A DNA stretch of 6,475 bases. It comes from an uncultured Alphaproteobacteria bacterium (GTDB lineage Bacteria; Pseudomonadota; Alphaproteobacteria; UBA2136; UBA6156). A program made the position numbers and the translations under genes. The stretch is taken from contig CALFWJ010000128.1 of NCBI GenBank assembly GCA_937928525.1, positions 1 to 6,475 of the forward strand. Reading direction: 5' to 3'. The notes beneath the pieces are model-generated. The model saw only the letters and a program-made list of their open reading frames with translations. It made no database searches and was not told the origin of the DNA. Positions within the stretch are counted from its first letter, which is position 1; each line of letters opens with the position of its first letter. Positions 5,296-6,475 of the stretch are shown here, piece by piece.

Positions 5296-5514
5296 TTAGT
5301 CCTTTTCAAAAGTAAGTGTGAGAGGGTTAAGCCATGGATAGTTGAAAATATCGGCTGCGGCATATAAACAATAGAGAGCCATAGCAAGAACAAAAGGTTT
5401 TTGCAGTAAAGAGAAGTTAGAGGTGAAGATAATACCAAGCAAAAAGCCAGCAGTTCCGACCATAAAAATCATAGCGAGTATAAATTGAACGCCTTCGAGT
5501 TTGAAGAAGTGCAT
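5296..5514 (-). CDS. Small membrane protein, 72 residues, two predicted helices
   Basis: I do not recognise this protein. It has two hydrophobic segments, about residues 9-30 (VQFILAMIFMVGTAGFLLGIIF) in two halves around GTAG, and 41-57 (FVLAMALYCLYAAADIF). A short polar loop and an end with Trp61 and acidic residues complete it. It is likely an inner-membrane protein with both ends on the same side. The start chosen is ATG 5514, which has AAGGA 7 nt upstream and a TTGACA-type promoter behind it. The frame stays open upstream to an ATG at 5724, but that 142-residue version would overlap the beginning of gyrB and swallow the promoter, so it is less likely. The gene is divergent from gyrB, and the 18-codon ORF and hairpin follow. 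Function is unknown. Confidence 0.65.
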   Translation of the reverse strand: MHFFKLEGVQFILAMIFMVGTAGFLLGIIFTSNFSLLQKPFVLAMALYCLYAAADIFNYPWLNPLTLTFEKD

Positions 5515-5550
5515 GAAAAAGTCCTTTCTGATGTGTCTGAATGTGAATGC

Positions 5551-5579
5551 AAGGTATACGGCAAAGCTAAGGTTGTCAA
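5551..5579 (-). promoter_or_regulatory. Candidate promoter of the small membrane-protein gene
   Basis: A perfect -35 TTGACA lies at 5574-5579 on the minus strand. The -10 is weaker: TATACC (5553-5558) at 15 bp or TACCTT (5551-5556) at 17 bp. The transcript would start near 5544-5546, about 30 nt before ATG 5514, which supports the 72-residue start. Confidence 0.45.
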
Positions 5580-5646
5580 CTGCCCCAAAAATAAGCACAC
5601 ATAAGCCGCGCCAAGCCCCGTTTTTCTGGCGTTTTGAGGCTGTTTT

Positions 5647-5655
5647 TGCTACAGT
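5647..5655 (+). promoter_or_regulatory. Possible extended -10 for gyrB
   Basis: TGCTACAGT carries an extended -10 TG and a TACAGT hexamer (four of six matches), with no good -35 at 17 bp. It would start transcription near 5662, leaving about 20 nt before the gyrB ATG including its ribosome site. The evidence is weak, and other start sites in 5580-5660 are possible. Confidence 0.25.
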
Positions 5656-5682
5656 GAGCCATTGAACAAGGGAAATGAATAA

Positions 5683-6475
5683 ATGACTGACCAAACCGCC
5701 GCACAAATCGCCGCAGCCGAACAAGAATACGGCGCCGATAGTATTAAAGTTTTAAAAGGGCTCGACGCTGTTCGTAAGCGCCCTGGCATGTACATCGGCG
5801 ATACCGATGACGGTACCGGCCTGCATCACATGGTGTATGAAGTCACGGATAACGCTATTGATGAAAGCCTCGCTGGCCACTGCGACCGCATTACGGTAAC
5901 CATCAACCCCGACGGTAGTTGCACCGTCACCGATAACGGCCGTGGTATCCCAACCGATCTGCACCCAGAAGAAGGCGTAAGCGCCGCCGAAGTTATTCTG
6001 ACCAAGCTCCACGCGGGTGGTAAGTTTGATAACAACTCTTATAAGGTATCTGGTGGATTGCACGGGGTGGGGATTAGTGTGGTGAACGCGCTCTCGAGTC
6101 ACTTGAAGCTTGAAATTAAACGGGGCGGTAAAGCCTTTGTGCAAGAATATGCCAACGGTGACCCTCTTTACCCGCTGAAAGAAATTGGCGAAACTACCGA
6201 GAAGGGAACCTCAGTAACCTTCATGCCAAGCGAGGCGACGTTTACCAACCAAACTGAATTTAAATTTGAAACGCTGCTCAACCGTTTGCGCGAGCTGGCG
6301 TTCTTGAACTCTGGTGTGCATATTACAGTCACTGATTTACGTGGTGACGAGAAAAAAGAACAGGTGCTGCACTACGAAGGTGGTGTCCTTGCGTTTGTAG
6401 AACACCTAGATAAAGCCCGCAGCGTCCTTCACGAAGAAGACATATTCTTCACAGGGGAAAAAGATGGCATCACCG
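5683..6475 (+). CDS. gyrB: DNA gyrase subunit B, N-terminal part (cut by window edge)
   Basis: GyrB supplies the ATPase and the cleavage-domain Toprim of DNA gyrase, which with GyrA introduces negative supercoils. The first 264 codons are present; the frame is open at the right edge and the remaining two thirds lie outside. The GHKL ATPase fold is clear: KRPGMYIGD (32-40), EVTDNAIDE (53-61, with the Mg/ATP Asn57), DNGRGIP (84-90), the ATP lid GGLHGVG (124-130) and GTSVTF (175-180, with the Thr that lies at the coumarin site). Residues from about 225 on belong to the transducer domain. One minor point is Thr55 where the family more often has Val. AAGGGA (5668-5673) lies 9 nt before ATG 5683, supporting this start. 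ParE is the closest alternative, but the N-terminal text fits GyrB better. recF, often the gene before gyrB, is absent here. Confidence 0.96.
   Translation, partial: MTDQTAAQIAAAEQEYGADSIKVLKGLDAVRKRPGMYIGDTDDGTGLHHMVYEVTDNAIDESLAGHCDRITVTINPDGSCTVTDNGRGIPTDLHPEEGVSAAEVILTKLHAGGKFDNNSYKVSGGLHGVGISVVNALSSHLKLEIKRGGKAFVQEYANGDPLYPLKEIGETTEKGTSVTFMPSEATFTNQTEFKFETLLNRLRELAFLNSGVHITVTDLRGDEKKEQVLHYEGGVLAFVEHLDKARSVLHEEDIFFTGEKDGIT

Noticed and set aside
5515..5724. Extension of the small membrane protein to 142 residues from ATG 5724
   Set aside because: It would overlap the first 14 codons of gyrB, has no clear ribosome site, and would include the TTGACA promoter. ATG 5514 has a good AAGGA site. 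The extra part is hydrophobic, so I keep some doubt.
5752..6144. Minus-strand open frames of 130 and 69 codons opposite gyrB
   Set aside because: They are antisense to a perfectly conserved GyrB ATPase region, with no independent start signals.

Overview
The window looks like chromosomal DNA of an alphaproteobacterium with moderate to low GC. The GyrB N-terminus (KRPGMYIGD, DDGTGLHHMVYEV, DNAIDE), the GrpE-DnaK pair and RsfS all read like alphaproteobacterial proteins. I cannot name an order or genus from sequence alone. Four conserved housekeeping genes (rsfS, dnaK, grpE, gyrB; gyrB cut by the right edge) surround four small genes I do not recognise, plus one possible 18-codon ORF.

Layout from left to right. 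rsfS (+) ends at a hairpin terminator at 411-436 shared with a converging unknown gene (436-846, -). That gene has a near-consensus promoter (TTGACA, 17-bp spacer, AATAAT) and a strong Shine-Dalgarno. A divergent unknown gene (1031-1861, +) converges on another unknown gene (1900-2388, -), with a long perfect hairpin between them. Next comes the heat-shock pair on the minus strand, transcribed grpE then dnaK (5080 to 2512), followed by an intrinsic terminator. A small two-helix membrane protein gene (5296-5514, -) lies upstream of grpE and may be followed by an 18-codon ORF that ends at a long hairpin. gyrB (+, from 5683) is divergent from it and runs off the window.

The genes serve general maintenance: ribosome silencing in slow growth (RsfS), protein folding (DnaK with its nucleotide exchange factor GrpE) and DNA supercoiling (GyrB). 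No dnaJ or hrcA is adjacent to dnaK/grpE here.

I see no mobile element, CRISPR array, tRNA or rRNA, and no clear defence or biosynthetic system. The best observations are: (1) two tandem CIRCE-like operators, each with an exact 9-nt spacer, directly upstream of grpE, one lying across a candidate promoter; (2) an 18-codon ORF coupled to the small membrane-protein gene; (3) a one-base frame conflict at the start of rsfS, where the good ribosome binding site and ATG are out of frame with the conserved protein next to a C4 run; (4) a terminator-like hairpin plus T8 run inside the coding sequence of the 136-residue unknown gene.
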